A DNA stretch of 64,000 nucleotides from an uncultured Oscillospiraceae bacterium (lineage in GTDB: Bacteria > Bacillota > Clostridia > Oscillospirales > Oscillospiraceae), in contig CAKTNW010000003.1 in the NCBI GenBank assembly GCA_934589145.1, positions 1 through 64,000 of the forward strand. The letters run 5' to 3'. Positions 34,297-42,259 of this stretch are shown one piece after another (within the stretch, counting starts at the first letter, position 1; each line of letters opens with the position of its first letter). The translations under genes were made by a program, and so were the position numbers. The notes under the pieces are model-generated. The model had not been told where the DNA came from. It worked only from the letters and a program-made list of their open reading frames with translations, and searched no databases.

Positions 34297-34688
34297 ACGC
34301 GGCCTCCCTTCCGCCGGTCGGACATCATCACATACAGGGTGTCCATATCCAGCGTGTGGTACTTCTTATAGATGCGGATGGTCAGGCTCAGCATCAGCGC
34401 CGACACGCTGACCGACACCACGATGCCCGTCAGCACCAGTCCGGCGGGGATGGGGTTGATGTAGTTGGCCATATCGGTGACACCGTCCGTGACGATGGGG
34501 ACGGTGCGCCCGGTGATATAGCCCCGGTCGGCCAGCAGCAGGAAGGTGCCGCTGTCCATGATGTCCAGGCCGATGACCTTTTTCAGCAGGTTCTTGTCAA
34601 ACAGCAGCATGCACATACCGATGGCGAACAGGATCACCGCCACACATGCCTCGTAATTTTCCGACAGGTGGGTAAACATGTTGTTCAT
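34293..34688 (-). CDS. mrpC: MrpC/NuoK-like subunit
   Basis: This 131-residue protein has three hydrophobic helices in the NuoK/MrpC style: AVILFAIGMCMLLFDKNLLKKVIGLDIMDSG, then DPIPAGLVLTGIVVSVS-like NPIPAGLVLTGIVVSVSVSALML. The start at 34688 overlaps the MrpB stop. The size and position match MbhG/MrpC. Confidence 0.88.
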   Translation of the reverse strand: MNNMFTHLSENYEACVAVILFAIGMCMLLFDKNLLKKVIGLDIMDSGTFLLLADRGYITGRTVPIVTDGVTDMANYINPIPAGLVLTGIVVSVSVSALMLSLTIRIYKKYHTLDMDTLYVMMSDRRKGGRV

Positions 34689-35575
34689 TACAGCTCCCCC
34701 CTTTGGAAATACATGTAAAAGCTATACATGGTGCAGCACACCACGAAGCCCACCGCCACGTTCAGCGGCAGGATCAGTCCGGCGGACAGGATGCGGCCCG
34801 GCACGCCGGGAGAGATGATGGAGTGCAGGTGGTTGGCGCCGGTGAAGAAGGAGTACGTCTTGGAGCAGGCGTAAAAGCCCAGGGCGCACAGCACGATGAT
34901 CTTCAGCACCTTGGCGGGGATGGCCTTGGAGGCACGCTCGCCGCCCCAGACCAGACCGTAGATGATCAGGGCCGAGGCCATGATAGCGCCGCCGGAGAAG
35001 CCGCCGCCGGGGGACAGATGGCCGTTCAGCAGGATGTACACGCCGAACACCAGAATGATGGGGATGACGAATTTGCACACCGTGCGGATGATAGGATCCT
35101 GATAGTAGTCCAGCACCTCATAGTCCAGCTTGCGGACGCGGCGCTTGCCGGAGGCGTTCATCAGCATGGTGACGGCGCACATGGCCGTAAACAGCACGAA
35201 GGACTCGCCCAGGGTATCGAAGGCACGGTAGTCCAGGATCATGCCCGCCACGGTGTTCACCGCACCGGTCTCCTCGGTGCCCTTCTCCACATACCGCTCC
35301 GCCACCTCGTTGACGGTGGGGGCGTCGTCGCTGCCATAGGCCGGCAGGTTGGCCACCGTCAGCAGCATGAAGGCGGCAAACACGATGCACGCCACGATGG
35401 CCAGCACCGTATAGGCGATCTGGCCCCGCTCCAGGGACTCCCGGGCGGCCGCCGGGTCATAGTGGGGCTCATAGGGGACGCCGGGCTCCTTCTTGGGGGC
35501 CTTTTCCTGCTCCAGCATGGCCGACCAGTCCACCTGGCCGTCCAGCCAGCGGCGGAGGAAGTTTTTCTCACTCAT
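34688..35575 (-). CDS. MbhE-MrpB fusion-type subunit
   Basis: The 295-residue protein has a soluble N-terminus, a helix, an extracellular loop and a helix with DTLGESFVLFTAMCAVTMLM (MbhE-like, about 55-165). It then has an MrpB domain, IVKFVIPIIL-like (TVCKFVIPIILVFGVYILLNGHLSPGGGFSGG, about 190-295). In classical Mrp the first part is the MrpA tail. I start at the ATG at 35575 with GAGGAGGAGAG upstream. It overlaps the DUF4040 gene by eight bases. Confidence 0.85.
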   Translation of the reverse strand: MSEKNFLRRWLDGQVDWSAMLEQEKAPKKEPGVPYEPHYDPAAARESLERGQIAYTVLAIVACIVFAAFMLLTVANLPAYGSDDAPTVNEVAERYVEKGTEETGAVNTVAGMILDYRAFDTLGESFVLFTAMCAVTMLMNASGKRRVRKLDYEVLDYYQDPIIRTVCKFVIPIILVFGVYILLNGHLSPGGGFSGGAIMASALIIYGLVWGGERASKAIPAKVLKIIVLCALGFYACSKTYSFFTGANHLHSIISPGVPGRILSAGLILPLNVAVGFVVCCTMYSFYMYFQRGEL

Positions 35576-35897
35576 GGCTCTCCTCCTCTCCCCGCTCCTC
35601 ATGAAGGGCGGCGTGCTGGCGGATGGTCTCCTCCTCATGCTTGCGGTGGGCCTCATCCTGGTCGATCAGGTTCAGGCGCCGCAGCGTCAGGAACAGCAGC
35701 AGGCTGGTGATGCCCGCGCCCACCGCCGCCTCGGTGATGGCCAGGTCGGGGGACTCCAGCATGATCCAGATCACCGACATGATGACGGAATAGGCCATGT
35801 AGATGATCACGGCCTGCATGGGCTTTTTGGTCAGGGCGGTGGCGGCGGCGCACACGATCAGCCCCACCAGCAGTACAAGACGGAAAAACGTCATCAT
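35568..35897 (-). CDS. DUF4040 / MbhD-like subunit
   Basis: The 109-residue protein has three hydrophobic helices with MQAVIIYMAYSVIMSVIWIMLESPDLAITEAAVGAGITSLL, the DUF4040 signature found in MrpA tails and MbhD, followed by a charged tail. It is a stand-alone gene here, as in membrane-bound hydrogenases. Short overlaps link it to both neighbours. Confidence 0.87.
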   Translation of the reverse strand: MMTFFRLVLLVGLIVCAAATALTKKPMQAVIIYMAYSVIMSVIWIMLESPDLAITEAAVGAGITSLLLFLTLRRLNLIDQDEAHRKHEEETIRQHAALHEERGEEESHE

Positions 35898-36265
35898 TTG
35901 GCGGCCACCTCCTCTTCCTTGGTTTCTTCAGTGTGATACTCCGCGTCGCTCAGATCCAGGTGCTCTCCCAGATTCTCGTCGGCGCGGTATTCAAACATGC
36001 TGAGCATATGGCTGCTCAGCGGCGAGGTCAGCCACTGCAGCACCAGCACCAGGATCAGCTTCCACATCACGGCGTGGAAGCCCACGGCGATCAGGATGCC
36101 GATGGTGAACAGCAGCAGGCTCAGGGTGTCGCCCAGCGCGGCGGCGTGGATGCGCTGCAGGGCGAAGTCAAAGCGAAACAATCCGATGATGGACACCACC
36201 ATGATGAACAGTCCCGCCAGCATAAACGCGGCGCACAGGCCGAAACGGATCCATTCACCGATCAT
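35894..36265 (-). CDS. mrpG: MrpG-like subunit
   Basis: The 123-residue protein has three helices and the MrpG pattern GLFIMVVSIIGLFRFDFALQRIHAAALGDTLSLLL, with an acidic cytosolic tail. It overlaps MrpF by 11 bases and the DUF4040 gene by 4. Confidence 0.9.
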   Translation of the reverse strand: MIGEWIRFGLCAAFMLAGLFIMVVSIIGLFRFDFALQRIHAAALGDTLSLLLFTIGILIAVGFHAVMWKLILVLVLQWLTSPLSSHMLSMFEYRADENLGEHLDLSDAEYHTEETKEEEVAAK

Positions 36266-36569
36266 GATGTTCCTTCTCCTTTCGCCTGCGGTCGTACAGG
36301 TTGATGTAAATGCGGCACAGCATCATCACGGCGATGAAGGACATGACCACATAGATCACGGCGATGTCCGCCAGATAATCCTCGCCCAGGATATAGGTCA
36401 GGGCGCAGATAACGATGACCACCAGCGTGCCCACCAGGTTGATGCCGATGATGCGGTCTACCGTCAGCCGGGCCTTCAGGATATAGATCAGCACCGCGAT
36501 GACGCACAGGGCCAGCGCCGCCAGCACGCCCCAGAACAGATAGCTATAGCATTGTTGGATCAGTTCCAT
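36255..36569 (-). CDS. mrpF: MrpF-like subunit
   Basis: The 104-residue protein has three helices with the MrpF pattern KARLTVDRIIGINLVGTLVVIVIC and YVVMSFIAVMMLCRIYI. I start at the ATG at 36569, which overlaps the end of MrpE; a longer frame upstream is that gene read out of frame. Confidence 0.88.
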   Translation of the reverse strand: MELIQQCYSYLFWGVLAALALCVIAVLIYILKARLTVDRIIGINLVGTLVVIVICALTYILGEDYLADIAVIYVVMSFIAVMMLCRIYINLYDRRRKEKEHHDR

Positions 36570-37036
36570 TCTTCGCCCTCCATTTTCCGCAGCATCTTCG
36601 TCAGGCTCCAGTCGGGGATGCTGTCGGCGTTGGACTTGTCCAGACACAGCACCAGAAAATCGTCGCCGCTCTGCTCGATGGTAACGGTACCCGGCGTCAG
36701 GGTGATGGAATTGCTCAGGATGACCCGGGAAATATTCTTCTCAAAGGGGATCTTCATCCGCACGATGGCGGGATGATACTTGTGGGGCGGCACCAGGATG
36801 ATCTTGATCACCGCCAGGTTGGCCTTGATGATCTCCCAGATCAGCACCGCCACATACACCACATAGCCGCCCAGCCGCTTCAAGAGCCGCTTTTCGTGGC
36901 TGGGATGATACCCCAGGGCGTACACGCAGAAGGCGTACACCGCCAGCGCGATCACCACGCCGAACAGGCAGATCTCCACGGTGACGCGCCCGTTCAGCAG
37001 CACCCACAGGACGAACAAAAACACACACATGATCAT
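36560..37036 (-). CDS. mrpE: MrpE-like subunit, first gene of the antiporter operon
   Basis: The 158-residue protein has two N-terminal helices and a soluble domain with the MrpE pattern ILSNSITLTPGTVTIEQSGDDFLVLCLDKS. The ATG at 37036 has TGGAGAG upstream. It opens a tightly overlapping set in the order E, F, G, DUF4040, MbhE-B, C, D, then three more antiporter subunits. Confidence 0.9.
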   Translation of the reverse strand: MIMCVFLFVLWVLLNGRVTVEICLFGVVIALAVYAFCVYALGYHPSHEKRLLKRLGGYVVYVAVLIWEIIKANLAVIKIILVPPHKYHPAIVRMKIPFEKNISRVILSNSITLTPGTVTIEQSGDDFLVLCLDKSNADSIPDWSLTKMLRKMEGEEWN

Positions 37037-37424
37037 TGTTTTTTCTCTCCACTCCAATCCTTACAAATAACCGCCAAATGCATGCGTCTGTACGGCGACA
37101 GGGATGTATCCGGCGGTGGCTTGACTTCTTTATAGCGTGAACCAGGAAAGTTTTAACCAATTGTTAATTTTAACACAGAGTGCTGTACATTGCAACAAAA
37201 AACCACCGGATACGTCATTTTTCTTCTTGGTCAAAAGCCATAAAAATATCTCATTTTCCGCAAGATTCCCTACGACTGTCCGTAAATCGGCGACAAGATG
37301 GCCAGATTTGTCCTGAAGTGGAAGGAAATGGCAGAACAACCGCAAAGAAGTGTGATAAATGCAACAGACGAAATTGGAGCGGCAGGGTATACTACCACCA
37401 GAATCCAACGAGGAGGTCATGTCC
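37037..37424. promoter_or_regulatory. Divergent control region of the antiporter and ferredoxin genes
   Basis: A minus-strand promoter TTAAAA (37151-37156), 16-bp spacer, TATAAA (37129-37134) can serve the antiporter operon. Just upstream lies the palindrome TTGTTAATTTTAACA (37161-37175), which resembles half-sites for a redox regulator such as Rex but with a shorter spacer than the known operator. No clear promoter is seen for the ferredoxin gene. Confidence 0.45.
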
Positions 37425-38120
37425 ATGATCCGCAAGATCATCCATATCGACGAGGAAAAGTGCGACGGCTGCGGAGCCTGCGTCAACGCCTGTCACGAGG
37501 GGGCCATCGGCCTGGTGAACGGCAAGGCCAAGCTGATGCACGAGCATTACTGCGACGGTCTGGGCGACTGCCTGCCCGCCTGCCATACCAACGCCATCAC
37601 CTTTGAGGAGCGGGAAGCCCCCGCCTATGACGAGGCTGCCGTCCTGGCGGCCAAGGCCGCCAAGGAGCGCCCCGCCCATACCGGCTGCCCCGGCGCCGCC
37701 ATGCGGCAGATGCAGCATAAAAAGCCAGCGCCTGCCGCTTCCGGAGAGCCGGAGGGCCAGCTCACCAACTGGCCGGTGCAGATCAAGCTGGCCCCCACCC
37801 AGGCCCCGTATTTTGACGGCGCGGCGCTGCTGGTGGCGGCGGACTGCTCCGCCTTTACCTACGGCGGCTTCCATAGCCGCTTGCTGGCAGGGAAGGTCTG
37901 CCTCATCGGCTGCCCCAAGCTGGACGGCGTGGACTATACGGAGAAGCTGACGGAGATCATCTCCCGCAACGACATCCGCTCCCTGACCATCGTGCGGATG
38001 GAGGTGCCCTGCTGCGGCGGGCTGGAGTTTGCCGCCAAGACCGCGCTGCAGCGGAGCGGAAAATTCATCCCCTGGCAGGTGGTCACCGTCAACATCGACG
38101 GCACGCTGCGGGAAAACTGA
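37425..38120 (+). CDS. Ferredoxin-type 4Fe-4S protein
   Basis: The 231-residue protein begins with two iron-sulfur motifs (CDGCGACVNACHEGAI and a modified CDGLGDCLPACHTNAI, about residues 12-60). A linker follows, then a domain with VAADCSAFTYGGFHSRLL and VPCCGGLEFAAKTAL. The ATG at 37425 lies 8 bp after AGGAGG. It is a recognised clostridial 4Fe-4S protein type; partners are unknown. It is divergent from the antiporter operon, so it could link redox state to the ion pump, but that is inference. Confidence 0.8.
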   Translation: MIRKIIHIDEEKCDGCGACVNACHEGAIGLVNGKAKLMHEHYCDGLGDCLPACHTNAITFEEREAPAYDEAAVLAAKAAKERPAHTGCPGAAMRQMQHKKPAPAASGEPEGQLTNWPVQIKLAPTQAPYFDGAALLVAADCSAFTYGGFHSRLLAGKVCLIGCPKLDGVDYTEKLTEIISRNDIRSLTIVRMEVPCCGGLEFAAKTALQRSGKFIPWQVVTVNIDGTLREN

Positions 38121-38223
38121 GAAAAAGCGTCTCAAAAACGGCGCGGGCGAAGGGCGGCGCATAAACCGTCCCCATAACCGCCTTTTATGTACCGATAAAG
38201 GGCCTTAATGTACCAATAACCAT

Positions 38224-38263
38224 ACGAAAAAATGCACCCGTATCGGGTGCATTTTTTCGTATC
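38224..38263. terminator. Bidirectional terminator before the Nudix gene
   Basis: CGAAAAAATGCACCCG and CGGGTGCATTTTTTCG form a perfect 16-bp stem with a 3-4 base loop. Confidence 0.92.
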
Positions 38264-38714
38264 AGAACAGTTCGTCGTATACTTCGCCGCTCAATGCCTG
38301 CTGGAGATGCAGGCGGCGGATGTCGATCAGATCCTCCGGCAGGGCGTCCAGGGGGAACCAGCCCAGGCCGTCGCACTTGTCCGGCTCCATGATGGCGGGC
38401 GTGCCCTCATAGGCGTGGACGAAGAAATACAGGTCATAATAGGTGCGGTCACCCTCCTGGCCCAGCCGGTGGCAGACGTGGGCAAATTCCGCGTCCTCCG
38501 GACGGACACGGATGCCCAGCTCCTCGTGACATTCCCGGGCCAGGGCCTGGCGGGCGGTCTCGTTCTCCTCCACATGGCCGGAGGCGGCAATGTCCCATTT
38601 GCCGTCCATATAGCCGGTGTGGTACCGGTGATGCAGCAGGATCTCCCGCCTGCCGTCACGCTCCCGCAGCAGCAGCGGGAACACCGCCGAGTAGCAGCAA
38701 AAATGTTGTGACAT
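38262..38714 (-). CDS. Nudix hydrolase
   Basis: The 150-residue protein has a full Nudix box (GHVEENETARQALARECHEELGI, about residues 45-67) and the flanking WDIAASGH. It hydrolyses nucleoside diphosphate derivatives; residues such as YDLYFFVHAY suggest the isopentenyl-diphosphate isomerase-like/YfcD group. Its start has AAAGGAATCATC upstream. The REP array lies upstream of it. Confidence 0.85.
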   Translation of the reverse strand: MSQHFCCYSAVFPLLLRERDGRREILLHHRYHTGYMDGKWDIAASGHVEENETARQALARECHEELGIRVRPEDAEFAHVCHRLGQEGDRTYYDLYFFVHAYEGTPAIMEPDKCDGLGWFPLDALPEDLIDIRRLHLQQALSGEVYDELF

Positions 38715-38754
38715 GATGATTCCTTTCTTTGGATGGGAATGTGTCGGGGATGGG

Positions 38755-39110
38755 TGGTTGCTTCGTAGGGGGCAAGGGTTATCGGGGGTGCTTCGTAGGG
38801 GGCGATGCCCACATCGCCCCGGCGTTTACCGAAAATGCCATCGTAAGTTGTAGGGGCCGATGTGGGCATCGGCCCCTACGGACGTCTACCGAACTGCGCC
38901 TGTTTACCGTCAGGGTGGACAGGGTCGTCCGCCCCTACGAATGTCCATCGAACCATGTCCGTTTATTGGGCGGGCCGATGTGGGCATCGGCCCCTACGGA
39001 CGTCTACCGAACTGCGTCCGTTTACCGGGCGGCGGGGTGAGGTCACCCCGCCCTACGAATGTTTATCGAACCATGTCCGTTTATTGGGCGGGCTATCGAA
39101 CTGCGCGATG
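38755..39110. repeat. REP-like hairpin array with 118-bp tandem duplication
   Basis: At least five GTAG-footed hairpins occur here. The unit with ATGTGGGCATCGG, CTACGGACGTCTACCGAACTGCG, a second hairpin and ATCGAACCATGTCCGTTTATTG is repeated at 118-bp spacing (38857 and 38975). Hairpin type alternates within the unit. No gene is present in the stretch from 38715 to 39113. Confidence 0.85.
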
Positions 39111-39113
39111 GGG

Positions 39114-39368
39114 TTATTTCAGGCAGAAGGCCTCATACTGGCTCTGGAGCCAGGCCTTCAGCTCCGCCACGCCGGTCTCGTCCCAGGCGTAATCCCGGTT
39201 CTCCACGTCCTTGGCCACCTCATAGCAGTAGACGGTATAGGTGGCGGCGTGGATGATCTTCTCCTTCTTGTCCATGAGAAAGCTGTAACGGAAATCCCCG
39301 ATGGAGCCGCTGTAATAGTTGGCGCGGTTGAACCATTTGGGGTTCATCTCTTCAAACTGCGGATGCAT
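39114..39368 (-). CDS. Small conserved-looking protein, unknown
   Basis: This 84-residue protein starts at an ATG with AAGGAGGGCGG upstream. It is soluble, with YYSGSIGDFRYSFLMDKKEKIIHAATYTVYCYEVAKDVE, and no membrane segment or metal motif. Family not recognised. It lies between the REP array and pfkA on the opposite strand. Confidence 0.6.
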   Translation of the reverse strand: MHPQFEEMNPKWFNRANYYSGSIGDFRYSFLMDKKEKIIHAATYTVYCYEVAKDVENRDYAWDETGVAELKAWLQSQYEAFCLK

Positions 39369-39516
39369 GGCCGCCCTCCTTACGCATGATGTCTCCCTAT
39401 TCTACCACAACGCCTTTCCCATTTCAACGGTTGTGTTGAGGGCGGGAACGTGGTATACTACATACTGGAGTAAAATTGATGGAAACATAATTTTATCATT
39501 AAATGAGGTATGTACT

Positions 39517-40494
39517 ATGGAAAACGCAGTGAAACGCATCGGTGTGCTGACCTCCGGCGGTGACGCGCCGGGCATGAACGCCGCCATCCGCGCCGTGGTG
39601 CGCAGCGCCCTGAGCCGGGGCATCGAGGTGGTGGGCATCCGCCGGGGCTGGCAGGGGCTCATCAACGGCGACTTCGTGCAGATGGACAGCTCCAGCGTCA
39701 GCCGGATCATCAACCGGGGCGGCACCATCCTGTATACCGCCCGCAGCGACGAATTCCGCACCAAAGAGGGCCAGGAGAAGGCCTATAACACCTGCAAGCT
39801 GCTGGGACTGGACGGCATCGTGGCCATCGGCGGCGACGGCACCTTCCGGGGCGCCCAGGATCTGAGCAAGTGGGGCATCTCCGTGGTGGGCATCCCCGGC
39901 ACCATCGACAACGACATCGTCTGCACCGACTATACCATCGGCTTCGATACCGCCGCCAACACGGCGGTGGAGTGCATCGACAAGCTGCGGGACACCATGC
40001 AGTCCCACGAGCGCTGCTCCGTGGTGGAGGTCATGGGCCGCCACGCCGGGTATCTGGCGCTGTATGTGGGGCTGGCCGTGGGCGCCACGGCGGTGCTGGT
40101 GCCGGAGACGGAGTACGACTTCGAGGCCCATGTGGCCGAGAAGATCCGCCAGGCCCGGCTGATGGGCAAGACCAACTTCATGATCGTGGTGGCCGAGGGC
40201 TGCGTCAGCGCCATGAAGGTGGGCGACCAGATCAAAAACGAGCTGGGTCTCGATCCCCGCGTGACCATTCTGGGCCACATCCAGCGGGGCGGCAGCCCCA
40301 CCGCCAAGGACCGCGTCATCGCCACCCGCATGGGCTATGAGGCGGTGCGGGTGCTGGCCGAGGGCGGCACCAACCGGGTCATCGTCATCCACAGCGACCA
40401 GGTGTCCGACCTGGACATCGACGAGGGTCTGGCCATGATGAAGACCCTGAATCAGGAGGAATTTCAGGTCATGAAGACCATGACCGGCCAATAA
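39517..40494 (+). CDS. pfkA: 6-phosphofructokinase
   Basis: The 325-residue protein is the usual bacterial length. It has the N-terminal LTSGGDAPGMNA, GGDGTFRGA (about residues 105-113; the glycine after the aspartate favours ATP over pyrophosphate), the catalytic GTIDND (about 128-133) and HIQRGGSPTAKDR. It catalyses the committed step of glycolysis. A promoter TTGTGT-17-TATACT lies upstream. Butyrate kinase follows after about 25 bp, so the two are likely co-transcribed. Confidence 0.95.
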   Translation: MENAVKRIGVLTSGGDAPGMNAAIRAVVRSALSRGIEVVGIRRGWQGLINGDFVQMDSSSVSRIINRGGTILYTARSDEFRTKEGQEKAYNTCKLLGLDGIVAIGGDGTFRGAQDLSKWGISVVGIPGTIDNDIVCTDYTIGFDTAANTAVECIDKLRDTMQSHERCSVVEVMGRHAGYLALYVGLAVGATAVLVPETEYDFEAHVAEKIRQARLMGKTNFMIVVAEGCVSAMKVGDQIKNELGLDPRVTILGHIQRGGSPTAKDRVIATRMGYEAVRVLAEGGTNRVIVIHSDQVSDLDIDEGLAMMKTLNQEEFQVMKTMTGQ

Positions 40495-40519
40495 GCGCCA
40501 ACGAAAGGAGAACATGTCA

Positions 40520-41596
40520 ATGAACTATCGCATCCTTGTCATCAATCCCGGCTCTACCTCCACCAAGATGGGCGTCTTTGACGGCGAGCAGTGCGTCTTT
40601 CAGGAGACGCTGCGCCACAGCGCCCAGGAGCTTGCCCCCTTCGCCCAGATCATGGATCAGGTGGACTTCCGCCGCGCGCTGGTGGAGAAGGTGCTGGAGG
40701 AGAAGGGCATCGCGCCGGAGAGCCTGAGCGCCGTGTGCGCCCGGGGCGGCCAGATCCCCCCCTGCCCCTCCGGCGCGTTCGTGGTGGACAAGCAGATGTG
40801 CGACTATCTGTACGGCGTGAAGGAGGCGGCCCACGCCTCCAATCTGGGCGCCGTCATCGCGCTGCACATCGCCGAGAAGCAGGGCATCCCCGCCTATGTG
40901 TACGATCCCGTGGCGGTGGACGAGATGACCCCCGTCACCCGCATCACCGGCATGCCCATGCTGCAGCGCCGGATGCTGGGCCACGCCCTCAACTGCCGGG
41001 CCATGGCCATCCGCTGCGCCAAGGAGGTCATGCACAAGCCCCTGGAGGAGTGCCGCTTCATCGTGCTGCATCTGGGCGGCGGCGCTTCGGCGCGGCTGTT
41101 TATCGGCGGCAAAATGGTGGACGGCGTCCGGGACGACGAGATCATGTTCGCCCCGGAGCGCAGCGGCGGCGAGGACTGCCAGAGCCTGATCCATCTGTGC
41201 TTCTCCGGCGAGTACACCGAGAAGGAACTGATGAAGTTCGTCCGTGGCGCAGGCGGACTGAAGGCCCATCTGGGCACCAGCGACGCCCGGGAGGTGGAGC
41301 AGCGGATCGCCGCAGGCGACGAGAAAGCCAAGCTGGTGTACGACGCCATGCTGTACGGCGCGGCCAAGTCCCTTGGCGCGCTGGCGGCGGCGGCCGACGG
41401 ACAGATCGATCGGATCATCCTCACCGGCGGCATCGCCCACTCGAAATATGTGGTGGACTATCTGACGAAGAAGCTGTCCTTCATCGCGCCGGTGGAGGTC
41501 ATGGCCGGTGAGTTCGAGATGGAGGCCCTGGCGGCGGGCGCGTGCCGCGTGCTGGCGGGCCAGGAGCAGCCCCACCGTCTGGCGGAGCTGCTGTAA
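40520..41596 (+). CDS. buk: Butyrate kinase
   Basis: The 358-residue protein belongs to the acetokinase family: INPGSTSTKMGVFDGE at the N-terminus, VCARGGQIPPCPSGAFVVD, LHLGGGASARLF, and GGIAHSKYVV near the end, all typical of butyrate kinase. It makes ATP and butyrate from butyryl phosphate. I prefer the ATG at 40520, 9 bp after AAAGGAG, over one at 40514. Phosphotransbutyrylase, its usual partner, is not in the window; branched substrates are possible. Confidence 0.93.
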   Translation: MNYRILVINPGSTSTKMGVFDGEQCVFQETLRHSAQELAPFAQIMDQVDFRRALVEKVLEEKGIAPESLSAVCARGGQIPPCPSGAFVVDKQMCDYLYGVKEAAHASNLGAVIALHIAEKQGIPAYVYDPVAVDEMTPVTRITGMPMLQRRMLGHALNCRAMAIRCAKEVMHKPLEECRFIVLHLGGGASARLFIGGKMVDGVRDDEIMFAPERSGGEDCQSLIHLCFSGEYTEKELMKFVRGAGGLKAHLGTSDAREVEQRIAAGDEKAKLVYDAMLYGAAKSLGALAAAADGQIDRIILTGGIAHSKYVVDYLTKKLSFIAPVEVMAGEFEMEALAAGACRVLAGQEQPHRLAELL

Positions 41597-41692
41597 GCGC
41601 TGTGTGTTGAAAAAAATCTTCCCCCTTTGGGGAACCTTTTGCGGGAGAGATACGTCTAAGGAGTGTCATTCCAGAGAAAGGAAGCGATCATT

Positions 41693-42184
41693 ATGAAAAA
41701 ACTGCTTGTATTGGCGTTGGCCGCCTGCTGCGTGCTGGCGCTGGCCGCCTGTACCGACCGTGATCCCCAGCCGGACAGCAATCAGATCCCCAACCCGGTG
41801 CATGAGTGCACCGCGGAGGAGCTGACGGCCCAGACCGGCATCACCCTGAACGTGCCCATCACGGCGGTGGATGTGACGTACAGCTACATTGACGGCGGCA
41901 AGGAGCCGCTGGCCCAGGTGAGCTTCGTCTATCAGGGACAGACCTACACCTACCGGGGCCAGAAGACCCAGACGGTGAAGGACATCTCCGGTATGTACTA
42001 TACCTGGACAAAGACCACCAACGACTCGGAGGATGTGCCCTATACCTGCTACTTCACCGACGAGGGGCAGGGCATGGCCCTGTGGCACACCGACGGCGTC
42101 AGCTACACGCTGGGCATGACGGAGAATGTCACGGAGGAACTGCTGGTGACCATGTACGGCATCGTGACCGGCGAAGCGGAATAA
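41693..42184 (+). CDS. Small lipoprotein, unknown function
   Basis: The 163-residue protein has a lipoprotein signal (MKKLLVLALAACCVLALAAC) with the lipobox cysteine at about residue 20. The mature part is a small beta-rich domain with TDVTYSYIDG-like repeats of Tyr and Thr (YQGQTYTYRGQKTQ, SGMYYTWTKTTND). It has an AAAGGAAG site. It is outside the membrane; the function is not known. Confidence 0.75.
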   Translation: MKKLLVLALAACCVLALAACTDRDPQPDSNQIPNPVHECTAEELTAQTGITLNVPITAVDVTYSYIDGGKEPLAQVSFVYQGQTYTYRGQKTQTVKDISGMYYTWTKTTNDSEDVPYTCYFTDEGQGMALWHTDGVSYTLGMTENVTEELLVTMYGIVTGEAE

Positions 42185-42185
42185 G

Positions 42186-42222
42186 CAAAAAAAACGAGAC
42201 GGCATAGCCGTCTCGTTTTTTT
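42186..42222. terminator. Bidirectional terminator
   Basis: AAAAAACGAGACGGC and GCCGTCTCGTTTTTTT form a perfect stem between convergent genes. Confidence 0.93.
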
Positions 42223-42259
42223 TACGGGCGGGATTGTCGGGCTGGCCGGCGCGATCCCG

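Noticed and set aside
27894-37036. Complex I or membrane-bound hydrogenase operon
   Set aside because: No NuoB, C, D, H or I-like gene and no hydrogenase subunit is present; only the antiporter half.
38755-39110. CRISPR array
   Set aside because: Units are 118 bp with alternating palindromes and near-identical spacers; no cas genes are present.
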